Below, piece by piece: positions 1 through 4,701 of a stretch of DNA of 5,875 bases. The stretch lies in NCBI GenBank assembly GCA_947627395.1, contig CANQVW010000099.1:1-5875 (forward strand), read 5' to 3'. Origin of the DNA: an uncultured Bacilli bacterium (GTDB lineage: Bacteria; Bacillota_I; Bacilli_A; ML615J-28; CAG-698). The notes beneath the pieces are model-generated. The model saw nothing but the letters and a program-made list of their open reading frames with translations. It did no database searches and was not told the DNA's origin. The position numbers and the translations under genes are program-made. Every line of letters starts with the position of its first letter. Position 1 is the stretch's first letter.

Positions 1-19
1 TATACCACTTTTTGACCTT

Positions 20-48
20 TTTTTAAAGTATTATATTAACCATGTCAA
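20..48 (-). promoter_or_regulatory. Possible leftward sigma-A promoter at window edge
   Basis: On the minus strand a perfect TTGACA (48-43) is followed after 17 bases by TAAAAA (25-20), which matches the -10 consensus at 4 of 6 positions. A TATAAT also lies within the spacer. It comes just after the terminator at 65-104, where a new leftward transcription unit would be expected to start. The gene it would serve lies outside the window, so this is only a sequence match in AT-rich DNA. Confidence 0.3.
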
Positions 49-64
49 TGACTATTAAAAGGTA

Positions 65-104
65 TAAAAAAAGACTGCTAACATTTTAATTTGTCAACAG
101 TCTG
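65..104 (-). terminator. Rho-independent terminator, 12-bp stem
   Basis: On the minus strand the arms 103-92 and 83-72 pair over 12 positions, two of them G-U, around an 8-base AT loop. A run of seven T follows at once. This is a good intrinsic terminator for leftward transcription. It lies about 60 bases after the stop of the small ORF at 166-333. The YjcZ-type gene already has its own terminator, so this second one suggests that something between them is transcribed. Confidence 0.75.
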
Positions 105-122
105 AGGTTAGAGACCTAACCT
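105..122 (-). repeat. 7-bp hairpin next to the terminator
   Basis: AGGTTAG (105-111) and CTAACCT (116-122) form a perfect 7-bp inverted repeat with a 4-base loop. It has no U-tract of its own and abuts the terminator hairpin at 72-103. In the leftward transcript, its CTAAC arm could instead pair with GTTAG inside the terminator's 3' half, giving mutually exclusive folds. That could mean attenuation, or it could simply be a stabilising 3' end structure. Confidence 0.5.
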
Positions 123-165
123 TATTTAACATGCCTAAATTTTTTCACTTGTTTTTAAATTTTTC

Positions 166-333
166 TTATATTTTGCGAAATAGAAAATCTTTTAACTGCT
201 CTAGTTTACTTTTGGAATTTGTTTTCTTTTTCTTTGTCTTGATCGGTTTTTCTGGGCGACTCACACCATTGATTTTATCTTGATAATGATCAATGGCATC
301 ATTAATGAAATCTAAAAATTTATCAAAATCCAT
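166..333 (-). CDS. Small Lys-rich hypothetical protein, 55 aa
   Basis: This ATG-to-TAA frame encodes 55 residues. It has an acidic, amphipathic N-terminus (residues 1-21, MDFDKFLDFINDAIDHYQDK then I), a lysine-rich linker including KTKKKK (32-37), and a short C-terminal helix-like end (43-55). There is no signal peptide or membrane segment, and I do not recognise the family. In support, it ends before a strong same-strand terminator that no other visible gene needs. Against it, there is no good ribosome binding site: AAAGG sits only one base before the ATG. The ATG also follows directly after the terminator of the YjcZ-type gene, so expression would depend on read-through. An antisense frame at 131-283 looks like its shadow. 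It could be a degraded gene. Confidence 0.4.
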   Translation of the reverse strand: MDFDKFLDFINDAIDHYQDKINGVSRPEKPIKTKKKKTNSKSKLEQLKDFLFRKI

Positions 334-344
334 ACCTTTCGCTA

Positions 345-372
345 TTAAAAAAACTCCTCATGACAAGGAGTT
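345..372 (-). terminator. Terminator of the YjcZ-type gene
   Basis: On the minus strand AACTCCT (372-366), a 7-base loop and AGGAGTT (358-352) form a perfect 7-bp stem that runs directly into a run of T (353-347). It begins eight bases after the stop of the tiny gene at 380-526, so it should end that transcript. The stem is only moderately GC-rich, so some read-through into the ORF at 166-333 is possible. Confidence 0.75.
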
Positions 373-379
373 ATGTAAG

Positions 380-526
380 TTAGAACAAGAATGCTGCTCC
401 ACAAATGACTAGTAAAATAAACAATACTAGAATAAAGGCATAGCTTCCATATCCATTTCTGTTGTTATTTGATTCACAATAAGATCCACAAGGATTGCAA
501 CAAGCATTTCCACCAATATTTGTCAT
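380..526 (-). CDS. YjcZ-type tiny membrane protein, sporulation-associated
   Basis: This is a 48-residue protein starting MTNIGGNACCNPCGSYC. The N-terminal part (1-25) is rich in Gly, Asn and Cys (C9, C10, C13, C17). The C-terminal part is one hydrophobic helix, GYGSYAFILVLFILLVICGA (residues 25-44), and the protein ends in AAFLF. The pattern of a glycine-rich head, then (Y/F)AxIxVLFILLVI-GAAF, then the end of the protein is the hallmark of the short YjcZ/tiny transmembrane family of Bacillus and relatives, which is linked to sporulation. Precise function is unknown. AAAGGAGG lies seven bases before the ATG. Its -10-like CATAATATA (555-547) fits a mother-cell sigma factor. It is transcribed away from the gene at 675-1004. 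The Cys cluster is unusual for the family and could allow cross-linking or metal binding. Confidence 0.8.
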   Translation of the reverse strand: MTNIGGNACCNPCGSYCESNNNRNGYGSYAFILVLFILLVICGAAFLF

Positions 527-546
527 AGCATTTCCTCCTTTCACCT

Positions 547-574
547 TATATTATGCAAAAGTATGAAAAATGTT
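547..574 (-). promoter_or_regulatory. Sporulation-type promoter of the YjcZ-type gene
   Basis: On the minus strand AACA (574-571) is followed after 15 bases by CATAATATA (555-547), which fits the CATANNNTA -10 of Bacillus sigma-K. The same site resembles a sigma-E promoter: TAACATT (575-569) matches 6 of 7 of the -35, with a spacer one base short. It lies 20 bases upstream of the start codon. I see no good TTGACA/TATAAT pair. The assignment rests on consensus matching alone. Confidence 0.4.
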
Positions 575-612
575 ATTACTTATGATACTTTTCTTTATTA
601 CCTCTATGGTTG

Positions 613-641
613 AACCATTTTTACAAAATTGACATATAATA
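613..641 (+). promoter_or_regulatory. Sporulation-type promoter of the 109-aa gene
   Basis: AACC (613-616), a 16-base gap and CATATAATA (633-641) fit the sigma-K pattern (mACm then CATANNNTA) closely. The -10 also matches the sigma-E CATACANT at 7 of 8 positions, but no sigma-E -35 is visible. An alternative sigma-A reading is TTGAAC (610-615) with TATAAT (635-640) and a long 19-base spacer. The perfect TTGACA at 629-634 overlaps the -10 and has no -10 of its own. The predicted start is near 648, giving a leader of about 27 bases. Confidence 0.45.
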
Positions 642-674
642 ACATGAAATCAAATTTGTATAGGAGGATCCTAT

Positions 675-1004
675 GTGTCAGATATCTATAATATGTTTGA
701 AAGCGAAAAACTAAAAAGTCTCGCAAAATGGTTATATACTTTATCTCCTTTAGAAATTTCCTCCATTGGATGTGTAATTGGTTTAATTGGTATTGAAACC
801 TTAACCGTAAATGAGCAAAATGTTATTGGAAACTTTTTAGAATTAATTGGGCAAATCTTACTAACCTCAAACGCTCAAGCATCTTGTGTAGACCCAAATT
901 ACGTCAGTCCTTCATTATGCAACTTAGAACAATTAGAAAAGAAATTCGATACCAAATTATATCAATTAAAAAAAGAATTTATCCAAAAAAGTAAGATGTC
1001 TTAA
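675..1004 (+). CDS. Conserved-looking hypothetical protein, 109 aa, GTG start
   Basis: This is the only plus-strand gene. The GTG start at 675 is chosen because AGGAGG (662-667) lies seven bases upstream. The next in-frame ATG (693) has no such site. The protein has a charged N-terminal helix (1-20), then a hydrophobic section (about 24-66) with SPLEISSIGCVIGLIGIETL and TVNEQNVIGNFLELIGQILL followed by TSNAQ, then a Pro/Cys-containing linker (68-82), and a C-terminal Lys/Glu helix with coiled-coil character (83-107). The Asn-Glu-Gln-Asn, GNF and GQ core resembles a short hypothetical protein I associate with spore-forming Firmicutes, but I cannot name a family or function. There is no clear signal peptide. 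The sporulation-type promoter and the divergent YjcZ-type gene suggest a spore-related role by association only. The gene faces the zinc-ribbon gene head-on, 12 bases away. Confidence 0.8.
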   Translation: MSDIYNMFESEKLKSLAKWLYTLSPLEISSIGCVIGLIGIETLTVNEQNVIGNFLELIGQILLTSNAQASCVDPNYVSPSLCNLEQLEKKFDTKLYQLKKEFIQKSKMS

Positions 1005-1020
1005 AAGACTTCTAGTCTAA
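1005..1020. terminator. Weak shared hairpin between convergent genes
   Basis: AGACT (1006-1010), a 3-base loop and AGTCT (1014-1018) form a 5-bp stem in the 12-base gap between two convergent stop codons. It is followed by A/T runs on both sides: AAAAAAA at 1021-1027 on the plus side, and TTTT after the stem on the minus side. The stem is short and lacks a T-run on the plus strand, so it could only be a weak terminator, more plausible for the leftward operon. Confidence 0.3.
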
Positions 1021-1349
1021 GAAAAAAATCTAGAAATGACACGTTCAAACGTAGAAGCAAAATAAAGTAGTAAAAAAATTCCCACAAGAAAATACAAAAT
1101 TGTGGCTACAATCACGGTGATAGTACAAGCTCTTTTTGCTTTTTGATCACCAAGAAAGAAGCAAAGAACAAATCCAATCAACCAAGTAAATAAACCCAAA
1201 ACAATTCCTAAAGCTGTTCCTTTAATGGGTTTATCTTCAACATCTGTTGGTCTTGGCGTGGGTTTTGAATTTTCACACAAGCATCCACACTTTGGGCAAA
1301 CATAAGCATCATCTACCAATTCATTTCCGCATTTATAACAATACTTCAT
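1017..1349 (-). CDS. Zinc-ribbon protein with two membrane helices, 110 aa
   Basis: The N-terminus is a zinc ribbon of the CxxCG-x10-CxxCG type, with C4, C7, C18 and C21 as the metal ligands; C23 and C25 follow closely. A short Pro/Asp linker (27-42) leads to two predicted membrane helices (about 44-66 and 74-98), joined by the basic loop GDQKAKR. The C-terminus is a short amphipathic tail. Such zinc_ribbon membrane proteins are common in Firmicutes and mostly uncharacterised. AAGGAGGAGG lies just before the ATG. The gene starts 11 bases after ktrA ends and is last in the operon. A role in assembling or sensing for the Ktr or CHR transporter is possible but is inferred from position alone. 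Confidence 0.85.
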   Translation of the reverse strand: MKYCYKCGNELVDDAYVCPKCGCLCENSKPTPRPTDVEDKPIKGTALGIVLGLFTWLIGFVLCFFLGDQKAKRACTITVIVATILYFLVGIFLLLYFASTFERVISRFFS

Positions 1350-1360
1350 TAGCCTCCTCC

Positions 1361-2014
1361 TTAAATTTTAAAACATTTTTGTAAATCTTTATATTCACCT
1401 AAAACAAGTAAAGTTTTCTGTCGATCCAAAACAAGGGTTGGAGATATTTTCACATTAATTTTATCTTCTTCTTTGATTGCAACAATATTAATGTTATATT
1501 TTTTACGAACATCAATTTCTCCAATACTTCTGCCTTCCCAAGATTTAGGAACAGGAACCTCAAAAATAGAGTAAGCATCGTCTAATTCAATATAATCCAA
1601 GATGTGATCTGCACTATAACGAATCGCCATCCAAGATGCCAATTGTTTTTCAGGATAAATAATTTCATCAGCACCATTTCCAAGTAAAAACTTTTCTTGT
1701 CGATCTTGTTCCGCTCTTGAAACAATTTTTTTTGCTCCTAATTCTTTTAGTAAGTAGGTTGTCTCTAAGGAGGCCTGAAAATCATTTCCAATAGTTACAA
1801 TACATAAATCAAAACTACGAACACCTAACGTTTTTAAAAAGTTTTCATTGGTACTATCGCCAATTTGCGCATTCGTAACATAAGGCAATACTTCATTAAT
1901 GTACTCTTCATTCTTGTCAATTGCCATCACTTGATGTCCTAACTCGTTTAATTTGACGGCAACATGTTTTCCAAATTTTCCAAGGCCAATTAATAATATG
2001 GATTTTTTCTTCAT
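1361..2014 (-). CDS. ktrA: KtrA/TrkA-type potassium uptake regulatory subunit
   Basis: This is a cytoplasmic RCK protein of 217 residues, the usual KtrA size. The RCK_N Rossmann domain (about 4-130) has the nucleotide-binding GLGKFG (10-15), an acidic D33 at the end of beta-2 (VMAID), and GD at 52-53. The RCK_C domain (about 145-217) follows. In this family an octameric KtrA ring binds ATP/ADP or NAD(H) and gates the KtrB channel. RCK_C domains of KtrA bind cyclic di-AMP in several Firmicutes; whether this one does cannot be read from the sequence. GGAGG lies seven bases before the ATG, and the ktrB stop codon (TAG) overlaps this site, with a 9-base gap. This suggests coupled translation of the two subunits. 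All expected motifs are present. Confidence 0.95.
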   Translation of the reverse strand: MKKKSILLIGLGKFGKHVAVKLNELGHQVMAIDKNEEYINEVLPYVTNAQIGDSTNENFLKTLGVRSFDLCIVTIGNDFQASLETTYLLKELGAKKIVSRAEQDRQEKFLLGNGADEIIYPEKQLASWMAIRYSADHILDYIELDDAYSIFEVPVPKSWEGRSIGEIDVRKKYNINIVAIKEEDKINVKISPTLVLDRQKTLLVLGEYKDLQKCFKI

Positions 2015-2023
2015 ATTTACCTC

Positions 2024-3370
2024 CTATCCTACCGTAATTTTGCCTACTGGATATCGATATGTAGGCTGTCTGACAATTCCTATCGCTGCATAGATTAATG
2101 TTAAGCCACCAATCCTTCCAACAAACATTAAAATCATTAAGAGTATATGTGAGATTGCACCTAAACTTGGTGTAATTCCTAAGGTTAAACCAACCGTTGC
2201 AATGGCGGAAACTGTTTCATATAAGCAATCTAATAAAGGAAGATTTTCTATTTTACTAATGATACAAGCACAAGTTACAGAAAGAATGATATACATTAAA
2301 AGAATAGCAGCGGCATTTTTCACAGTTTCATCCGCAATTCTTCTTCTCAATACATTGGTATCTTTTTTTCTTCGAAAGACAGAAAGTGAAGATGCAACTA
2401 GAACACAAATGGTGGTTGTTTTAATTCCTCCAGCAGTAGATCCAGGGGATCCTCCAATCATCATTAAAACAATGACAATAAAAATACCCGTTTCACTAAA
2501 CAATGATACATCGGTTGTATTAAATCCTGCAGTTCTCGGGGAAATAGCTTGGAATAAGGAGGTCCAAATTCTTTCTTTCATCGGCATGCGCTGACATTCA
2601 AAAAAGAAAAAATATAAACTTGGAAGTAAAATTAATATCAGTGTTGCAAGTAAAATCATTTTAGATTGAACTCGATACTTTTTGATATGAAAACCATGAT
2701 GATAAACATCCTCCCAAGTTAAAAAGCCTATACCTCCAATAATAATTAACGCCATAATGACTAAATTAATGAGGGGTTGTGTACTATAACTTGTTAATGA
2801 GGGAAAACTATTTGCTTCTCCCATTAAATCAAATCCTGCATTACAAAAAGCAGAGACCGAGTGAAATAAAGAAAGCCAAAGTCCTTTAATGCCATAATCT
2901 TTACAAAAGATGGGTGCCATAATGATGGCTCCAAGTAATTCAATAATGAGCGTTGTTTTCACAATAAAGCGAACTAAGCGAACAACACCACTCATGCTTT
3001 GAGCTGCCAAGGCTTCTTGCACAGTACTTCGTTGCATGAGTCCTATTTTTCTTCGAGTTAATGTAATTAAAGCAACTAAAAAAGTAACAACGCCCATGCC
3101 TCCAATTTGAATGAGAAATAAAATGATGACTTGTCCAAAAACGGACCAATGGCTCGATGTATTGTAGACAACAAGTCCTGTCACGCAAGTTGCTGATGTT
3201 GAAGTGAACAAGGCATCTAAAAAAGGAGTCATCACTCTATCTTTACTCGCTATGGGTAGCATTAAACAGATGGATCCTAACAAAATCACTACTATAAAAC
3301 CAATAATAATAATTTGAAAAGAAGACAAATGCTTCAACACAGGTTGTTTTAAAACAGATTTCGTTTTCAT
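2024..3370 (-). CDS. ktrB: KtrB-type potassium channel subunit (TrkH/Ktr/HKT family)
   Basis: This 448-residue integral membrane protein has the four-fold M1-P-M2 architecture of the family. The pore loops each supply a selectivity-filter glycine: TGLV (G65), NAGF (G179), TAGF (G282) and TVGL (G394). The flexible gating loop in the third repeat is visible as GGSPGSTAGG (306-315). Length and the TVGLTLGITP filter region fit Na+-dependent KtrB of Firmicutes rather than the longer TrkH. With KtrA it would import K+. The start is set at 3370 (MKTKSVLK) because GAGGAG lies six bases upstream. A longer frame opens at 3409, but it overlaps the preceding gene and has no ribosome binding site. The gap to the upstream CHR gene is 17 bases. 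I see no cyclic di-AMP riboswitch in front of it. Confidence 0.95.
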   Translation of the reverse strand: MKTKSVLKQPVLKHLSSFQIIIIGFIVVILLGSICLMLPIASKDRVMTPFLDALFTSTSATCVTGLVVYNTSSHWSVFGQVIILFLIQIGGMGVVTFLVALITLTRRKIGLMQRSTVQEALAAQSMSGVVRLVRFIVKTTLIIELLGAIIMAPIFCKDYGIKGLWLSLFHSVSAFCNAGFDLMGEANSFPSLTSYSTQPLINLVIMALIIIGGIGFLTWEDVYHHGFHIKKYRVQSKMILLATLILILLPSLYFFFFECQRMPMKERIWTSLFQAISPRTAGFNTTDVSLFSETGIFIVIVLMMIGGSPGSTAGGIKTTTICVLVASSLSVFRRKKDTNVLRRRIADETVKNAAAILLMYIILSVTCACIISKIENLPLLDCLYETVSAIATVGLTLGITPSLGAISHILLMILMFVGRIGGLTLIYAAIGIVRQPTYRYPVGKITVG

Positions 3371-3387
3371 GTTTTTCTCCTCGTATA

Positions 3388-3960
3388 TTATATGTGTAAA
3401 ATAGAACATACAATGATTCCTATAATGCTCGATAAAAGAATCAGGGTTATTGAAGATATTTTTCTTTTAAATACCCGTTTATAAATCATCGAACAACCCA
3501 ACAGGATCATCAAAATCATGAAAGATGCTTTTTCAAAGTGAACATGCTTCATTTCAATTCCAACCTCATTCATGAGTAAAAAAATCCCAGTAGATAAAAT
3601 TAACGCAATAATGACCGGCTCTACTCCTTGTAAAAAATATTTCACAAAACGATTCTCAATGAATTTTTTTAAAACGGATGCAATCAATAAAATAAGGATA
3701 AATGAAGGTAAAATCACTCCTAATGTTGCAACAATACTTCCTAAAAATCCACCTTGGATGGAACCAACATAAGTAGCAATGTTCACTGCAATAGGTCCTG
3801 GAGTTGATTCACATATTCCAACAAATGAATAAAAATCATTTGAACTTAACCATCGATGTGAAACAACAACTTCTTCGATGAGAGGTAACATTCCAAAGGC
3901 ACCGCCAAAAGAAAAAAGACCAATTTTAAAAAATTCTAAAAACAAGGAAAGATAAATCAT
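3388..3960 (-). CDS. Chromate-family (CHR) transporter, second half-size subunit
   Basis: This is a 190-residue membrane protein, half the size of long-chain ChrA and so a short-chain CHR subunit. Family signatures are FSFGGAFGM (16-24), the charged segment leading to WL (37-38), ESTPGP (51-56), INxATYVG-like (60-66), GFLGS.VATLGV (71-82) and PS (85-86). Hydrophobic helices fill the rest, including about 79-98, 112-130, 146-160 and 169-188. Short CHR proteins work as a pair of different subunits, inserted in opposite orientation. They export chromate in characterised bacteria, but the physiological substrate in gut anaerobes is not established. Its ATG overlaps the stop of the preceding CHR gene as ATGA, and GGAGG lies seven bases upstream inside that gene. 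Its sequence is a clear paralogue of its neighbour. Confidence 0.9.
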   Translation of the reverse strand: MIYLSLFLEFFKIGLFSFGGAFGMLPLIEEVVVSHRWLSSNDFYSFVGICESTPGPIAVNIATYVGSIQGGFLGSIVATLGVILPSFILILLIASVLKKFIENRFVKYFLQGVEPVIIALILSTGIFLLMNEVGIEMKHVHFEKASFMILMILLGCSMIYKRVFKRKISSITLILLSSIIGIIVCSILHI

Positions 3961-4523
3961 TTTTGATCCTCCTTTTTAAAATAAGAGGATAAACTTGAAA
4001 AAACAATTCCTAAAATTCCACCAATCAAAATAAAGAAAATAGAACTAAAATCAATGGAAGTTATTTTAAAAATAAGCGCACTAAGAAGAGCTATCATCAA
4101 TATAATGATACGATATTTTGATTTTTTCATATGATACACCATAGAAAACCCAGTCTTTATAATTAAATAACATACCCCACACTGAATGCCTATAAATGCA
4201 TATTGAACATATCTATTTTCCATGATCGATGAGAGAAAAAGGGAAAGCAAAAAAATGATTACAAGAGAAGGAATCACAACCCCCAGTGTTGCAACCAAAC
4301 TTCCCAGAAATCCCCTTTTCTTGTATCCAACAAAAGTTGCTAAATTGATGGCCAATGGCCCAGGAGTCGATTCTGCTATAGCAATGATTTCAATGAACTC
4401 TTCTTCTGTTAGCCAACCTTTCTTTTCAAGAATATGTTCTTTAATTTGAGCAATCATAGCATATCCACCACCAAAGGTGAATAAACCTATTTTTAAAAAT
4501 GTTATCCATAAATGAAAAAGCAT
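3957..4523 (-). CDS. Chromate-family (CHR) transporter, first half-size subunit
   Basis: This is a 188-residue short-chain CHR protein. It carries FTFGGGYAM (15-23), KGWLTEEEF (35-43), ESTPGP (51-56), INLATFVGY (59-67), GFLGSLVATLGV (71-82) and PS (85-86). The motif positions coincide residue for residue with the downstream copy up to about residue 86, as expected for an ancient tandem duplication. Predicted helices include about 79-100, 107-128, 138-152 and 161-176. It is the first gene of the five-gene operon. GAGG lies eight bases before the ATG, and part of this site falls in a small hairpin (4530-4545). An extended -10 promoter lies at 4565-4593. It would form a heterodimer with the next gene product. 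The name chrA is often used for such genes, but the substrate is unproven. Confidence 0.9.
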   Translation of the reverse strand: MLFHLWITFLKIGLFTFGGGYAMIAQIKEHILEKKGWLTEEEFIEIIAIAESTPGPLAINLATFVGYKKRGFLGSLVATLGVVIPSLVIIFLLSLFLSSIMENRYVQYAFIGIQCGVCYLIIKTGFSMVYHMKKSKYRIIILMIALLSALIFKITSIDFSSIFFILIGGILGIVFSSLSSYFKKEDQK

Positions 4524-4529
4524 ATCCGT

Positions 4530-4545
4530 AACCTCATCTAAGGTT
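4530..4545 (-). promoter_or_regulatory. Small leader hairpin covering the CHR ribosome binding site
   Basis: In the leftward transcript AACCT (4545-4541), a 6-base loop and AGGTT (4534-4530) form a perfect 5-bp stem. The 3' arm contains the AGG of the GAGG ribosome binding site for the CHR gene at 3957-4523. It could dampen translation initiation, but the stem is short and may be chance. Confidence 0.3.
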
Positions 4546-4564
4546 TGTAATTTAGATTCACATT

Positions 4565-4593
4565 ATTTTAACACATTTTATTTAAAAAAGCAA
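4565..4593 (-). promoter_or_regulatory. Extended -10 promoter of the CHR-Ktr operon
   Basis: On the minus strand TTGCTT (4593-4588) is separated by 17 bases from TAAAAT (4570-4565). A TG dinucleotide lies one base before the -10, giving the extended form. The start would be near 4558, with a leader of about 35 bases. It lies immediately downstream of the terminator at 4592-4629, the right place to start the five-gene operon. The -35 matches only 3 of 6, but the extended -10 compensates. Confidence 0.5.
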
Positions 4594-4629
4594 AAAAACG
4601 CTCGGGGAATCGAACCCGGAGTCGTTTTT
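4592..4629 (-). terminator. Strong terminator with a tRNA T-arm-like tip
   Basis: In the leftward transcript 4629-4615 pairs with 4607-4594. From the base upward there are seven pairs (AAAAACG with CGTTTTT), a bulged A (4622), CTC with GAG, a C-C mismatch, and GGG with CCC, closed by the loop TTCGATT. Seven T close the structure (4598-4592). The tip, 4619-4603, reads as a tRNA T-arm with one mismatch (CCGGG, TTCGATT, CCCCG). It would end either the reductase transcript from upstream or a small RNA starting near 4663. The inverted repeat is also U-rich on the plus strand, but nothing is transcribed toward it there. Confidence 0.8.
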
Positions 4630-4663
4630 ACGGTAGAATGGTAATGATGCACAACATTCTACA
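4592..4663 (-). ncRNA. Candidate small structured RNA (~70 nt)
   Basis: An extended -10 promoter would start transcription near 4663, exactly where a perfect 8-bp hairpin begins (GTAGAATG, 4662-4655, with CATTCTAC, 4640-4633, and a 14-base loop). Eleven bases later the terminator hairpin at 4592-4629 closes the unit. There is no open reading frame of note inside. The layout of promoter, 5' hairpin, short linker and terminator is that of a bacterial small RNA or of an attenuator leader for the CHR-Ktr operon. A cloverleaf is impossible: no D-arm or anticodon arm fits, and the would-be acceptor strand pairs directly with the bases before the T-arm. The alternative is that it is just the 3' untranslated region of the reductase gene. 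Confidence 0.35.
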
Positions 4664-4669
4664 TGAATA

Positions 4670-4678
4670 ATTATAACA
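4670..4678 (-). promoter_or_regulatory. Perfect extended -10 element (TGTTATAAT)
   Basis: On the minus strand a consensus TATAAT (4675-4670) is preceded by TG one base upstream (4678-4677). The -35 region 17 bases further upstream is TATAAA-like, so poor. Extended -10 promoters tolerate this. Its start point would coincide with the 5' edge of the hairpin at 4633-4662, which supports a transcript beginning there. Confidence 0.5.
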
Positions 4679-4701
4679 CAAGATAAACTTTTTTTATACT
4701 T

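Noticed and set aside
1..66. TATACC at 1-6 and GGTATA at 61-66 as terminal inverted repeats of a small mobile element
   Set aside because: Six bases in AT-rich DNA with no target duplication or transposase is compatible with chance, and the window edge prevents testing.
131..283. Plus-strand frame of 50 codons, Phe/Leu-rich, resembling a membrane peptide
   Set aside because: The Phe runs are simply the complement of the Lys codons in the minus-strand ORF. There is no ribosome binding site, and the nearby terminators point leftward.
2202..2594. Plus-strand open frame of 130 codons inside ktrB
   Set aside because: It is the antisense shadow of a well-supported KtrB reading frame and has no recognisable protein features or ribosome binding site.
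2940..3188. Second minus-strand open frame of 82 codons inside ktrB
   Set aside because: It lies in another frame of the KtrB pore-loop region, with residue composition that looks random.
3371..3409. Longer KtrB start at 3409 adding 13 residues
   Set aside because: It would overlap the upstream CHR gene, has no ribosome binding site and adds a segment atypical for KtrB. The ATG at 3370 has GAGGAG six bases before it.
3572..3772. Plus-strand open frame across the second CHR gene
   Set aside because: Antisense shadow of the CHR signature region. A matching shadow at 4222-4449 in the paralogue arises for the same reason.
3700..4420. Similarity between the two CHR genes as a recent DNA duplication
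   Set aside because: The proteins align at matching motif positions but differ widely elsewhere, as expected for the ancient paired CHR subunits, not a recent repeat.
4603..4663. A functional tRNA gene, suggested by the GGGTTCGATTCCC signature on the minus strand
   Set aside because: No D-arm, anticodon arm or 5' acceptor strand fits within about 75 bases. The bases after the T-arm pair with those directly before it and run into a T-tract, so it folds as a terminator.
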